NCBI GenBank assembly: GCA_902590535.1 | Contig: CACIXF010000003.1 | Coordinates: forward strand, 1-64,000 | From: an uncultured Pelagibacteraceae bacterium | GTDB lineage: Bacteria > Pseudomonadota > Alphaproteobacteria > Pelagibacterales > Pelagibacteraceae | Length of the DNA stretch: 64,000 nt | Direction: 5' to 3' | Part shown: one piece after another, positions 61,749 to 64,000 of the stretch | Numbering within the stretch: the stretch's first letter is position 1 | Layout: each line of letters opens with the position of its first letter | Notes under the pieces: model-generated | Told to the model about the DNA's origin: nothing | Seen by the model: only the letters and a program-made list of their open reading frames with translations | Database searches by the model: none | Translations under genes and position numbers: made by a program

Positions 61749-63011
61749 TTAGACAGCTAGTTTATAGGCAAAATTCTTGCCTAAGTTTTCTTTTAGATCA
61801 TTATTAAACCTAGCTGCTTCTGCACCATCAATAATTCTGTGATCATAAGATAAAGAAATTGGCAGAATAGTCCTAGTTTGAAACTTTCCATTCATAAAAA
61901 TTTGTTTTTTTTCTGATCTTCCTACTCCTAATATTGCAACTTCAGGATAATTAATTATAGGAGTAAAAAATGAACCTCCTATACCACCTAAACTCGTAAT
62001 CGTCATCGAACCACCAAACAATTCTTTTTTATCAATTTTTAAATTTCTACAAAGTTCGCTTACCTCTTTTAATTCTTTACTTATGAGAGAAATTTTTTTG
62101 TTATTTGCATTTCTTATTTTTGGAACCATTAATCCATTTGGCGTGTCAACTGCTATCCCAATATGGTAATATTTTTTTAAAGTCATTTTTCCAGTCTCAA
62201 TTTCATCAATAGAAGAATTAAAACTAGGAAATTTCTTAAGAGATGCAACTAAAGCCTTTATTATAAATGCTAGAGGTGTAATTTTAATTTTTTCTCCAGT
62301 ATACATATCTGTTAATGAACTTCTAAAACTTTCCATCTCCGTTATGTCGGCTTCATCGTGATTTGTAACATGAGGAATTGTTGTCCATGAATTTGTAAGA
62401 TATTTAGATGATAATTTTTTTACTCTTGGTATGTCTTTAATTTCTATTTCTCCAAAATCAGAATGTTCAAATTCGTTTTTAATTTTATCTGGTTTACTAT
62501 CTTTTGCTACAACGTTGTTTTTTGAATTAGATGAAACAAATTTTTTAATATCATCTTCAACAACTCTGCCATCTTTCTGACTTCCCACTACTTGATTAAT
62601 ATCTACACCAAGATCTCTAGCAAATTTTCTAGCTTTTGGACTTGCAGACGAAATGTCTGAAATATTATTTTTAGAAAATGTTTTTTCTTGGATTTCAGGT
62701 TTTATTAACTCAATATTTTTTGACTCTTTTTCAATTTCTGGTTTCTCTTTAATCTCTTCTTTTTTAACTTCTGAATCACTCTCTATAATTAAAATTAAGT
62801 CTCCCTCAGAAACTTTGTCTCCTACTTTTATTTTTAATTTTTTAATTTTACCTTCTAAATTTGATGGTATTTCTACGCTAGATTTATCACTTTCAATTGT
62901 TATTAGGGCATCATTTTTTTTAATTGATTGACCTTCGGTAACTAATACCTCAATGACCTCAACATCTTTAAAATCTCCAATATTAGGTACTTTAATCTTA
63001 GTTTCTGACAT
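61749..63011 (-). CDS. aceF: Dihydrolipoamide acetyltransferase, pyruvate dehydrogenase E2
   Basis: Single N-terminal lipoyl domain (ESDKSSVEIPS), peripheral subunit-binding domain (ASPKARKFARDLGVD), catalytic LSYDHRIIDGAEAARF. Confidence 0.92.
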   Translation of the reverse strand: MSETKIKVPNIGDFKDVEVIEVLVTEGQSIKKNDALITIESDKSSVEIPSNLEGKIKKLKIKVGDKVSEGDLILIIESDSEVKKEEIKEKPEIEKESKNIELIKPEIQEKTFSKNNISDISSASPKARKFARDLGVDINQVVGSQKDGRVVEDDIKKFVSSNSKNNVVAKDSKPDKIKNEFEHSDFGEIEIKDIPRVKKLSSKYLTNSWTTIPHVTNHDEADITEMESFRSSLTDMYTGEKIKITPLAFIIKALVASLKKFPSFNSSIDEIETGKMTLKKYYHIGIAVDTPNGLMVPKIRNANNKKISLISKELKEVSELCRNLKIDKKELFGGSMTITSLGGIGGSFFTPIINYPEVAILGVGRSEKKQIFMNGKFQTRTILPISLSYDHRIIDGAEAARFNNDLKENLGKNFAYKLAV

Positions 63012-64000
63012 TATAATTTTGTTGGCATTGGTTTATTGGTATCAATATTATACTTCTTCATTGCATCTTTTGCATGTTTGGAAGTAATAAGCTGTTCTTT
63101 TGCTAAAATACTTAAACCATAAGCAACCAAATGTTCTTTATCTACCTCAAAAAATTTTCTTAAATTTTTTCTTGTATCACTTCTTCCAAAACCATCTGCA
63201 CCTAATGAATAAAAGCTTTTATTAGTATAAGGTCTGATTTGATCAGAATTCATTCTCATATAATCAGATGCAGCCATGATTGGGCCCTCTGTTTGGCCCA
63301 GGCATTGCTCAACATAAGATTTTTTAGGTTCTTTATCAGGATTCAAAAGATTAAATCTTTCAACCTCCATTCCATCTTTTCTTAATTCATTAAAACTTGT
63401 TACACTCCATATCTCACTGTCAATTTGATAATCATTTTGTAAAATCTCTGCAGCAGACATCATTTCTCTTAAGATTGTTCCTGATCCTAAAAGTTGGATT
63501 TTAGTTTTTTTGTATTTGTTAAATTCTTTTATTTTATACATACCCTTTAAAATTCCTTCCTCACAATTTTTATCTTTTGGCATTTCTGGGTGTGAGTAAT
63601 TTTCATTCATTGTTGTAATATAATAAAAAACATTCTCATTTTTCTCATGCATTCTTCTTAGACCTTCTCGAAAAATTACCGCTAATTCATAATGAAATGT
63701 AGGATCATAAGTTACACAATTTGGAATAGTTGATGCAATCAAATGACTATGCCCATCTTGGTGTTGTAAGCCTTCTCCAGCTAATGTTGTTCTTCCAGCT
63801 GTTGCACCTACCAAAAATCCTCTAGCCTGACTATCCCCGGCTGCCCAAGCTAGATCTCCTATTCGTTGGAAACCAAACATTGAATAAAAAATATAAATTG
63901 GGATCATTTCGATATCATGATTAGTATATGCAGTGGCAGCAGCAATCCATGAAGACATAGCACCTGCCTCATTGATACCTTCCTCTAAAACTTGACCACT
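63011..64000 (-). CDS. aceE: Pyruvate dehydrogenase E1 component (homodimeric type; N-terminus beyond window)
   Basis: Frame is open to the window edge (SGQVLEEGINEAGAMSSWIAAATAY); RTTLAGEGLQHQDGHS, FGRSDTR. Confidence 0.92.
   Translation of the reverse strand, partial: SGQVLEEGINEAGAMSSWIAAATAYTNHDIEMIPIYIFYSMFGFQRIGDLAWAAGDSQARGFLVGATAGRTTLAGEGLQHQDGHSHLIASTIPNCVTYDPTFHYELAVIFREGLRRMHEKNENVFYYITTMNENYSHPEMPKDKNCEEGILKGMYKIKEFNKYKKTKIQLLGSGTILREMMSAAEILQNDYQIDSEIWSVTSFNELRKDGMEVERFNLLNPDKEPKKSYVEQCLGQTEGPIMAASDYMRMNSDQIRPYTNKSFYSLGADGFGRSDTRKNLRKFFEVDKEHLVAYGLSILAKEQLITSKHAKDAMKKYNIDTNKPMPTKL

Overview
The window is an AT-rich, densely packed bacterial chromosome segment. Gene content and order fit a SAR11/Pelagibacter-like alphaproteobacterium (taxonomy is inference). 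It is mostly core genes: aroA-cmk-rpsA-ihfB-pyrF-trpFBA-accD-folC; a trxA/sbcB/PD-(D/E)XK nuclease/rmuC block; tRNA-His-hisS-hisZ-hisG and hisD; murA, dcd; rpmH-rnpA-yidD-yidC-argB-HAD-dapD-dapE; truA-fmt-def; aroK-aroB; bolA/J-domain/cobS/cobT; regB-like kinase; gyrB; a glycosyltransferase-thrS-infC-rpmI-rplT-pheST-lepA-tRNA-Ser operon; gltBD; uppP; and pyruvate dehydrogenase E2/E1. Four tRNAs (His, Phe, Thr, Ser) can be read directly. No rRNA, CRISPR array, prophage or IS element was seen. The best leads are: (1) TrpA and TrpB that have both lost the canonical inter-subunit alpha-D56/beta-K167 pair, with further TrpB active-site changes (E109D, S377C); (2) a cytidylate kinase without the Walker-A lysine; (3) an alpha/beta hydrolase frameshifted in an A8 run just before its catalytic-His motif; (4) a tRNA-His without G-1:C73, ending 4 nt before the hisS start codon; (5) an HDAC-like deacetylase next to a SET-domain methyltransferase; (6) a chromosomal phage-like PD-(D/E)XK nuclease between exonuclease I and RmuC; (7) a 33-aa ORF missing from the ORF track, coupled to both neighbours.
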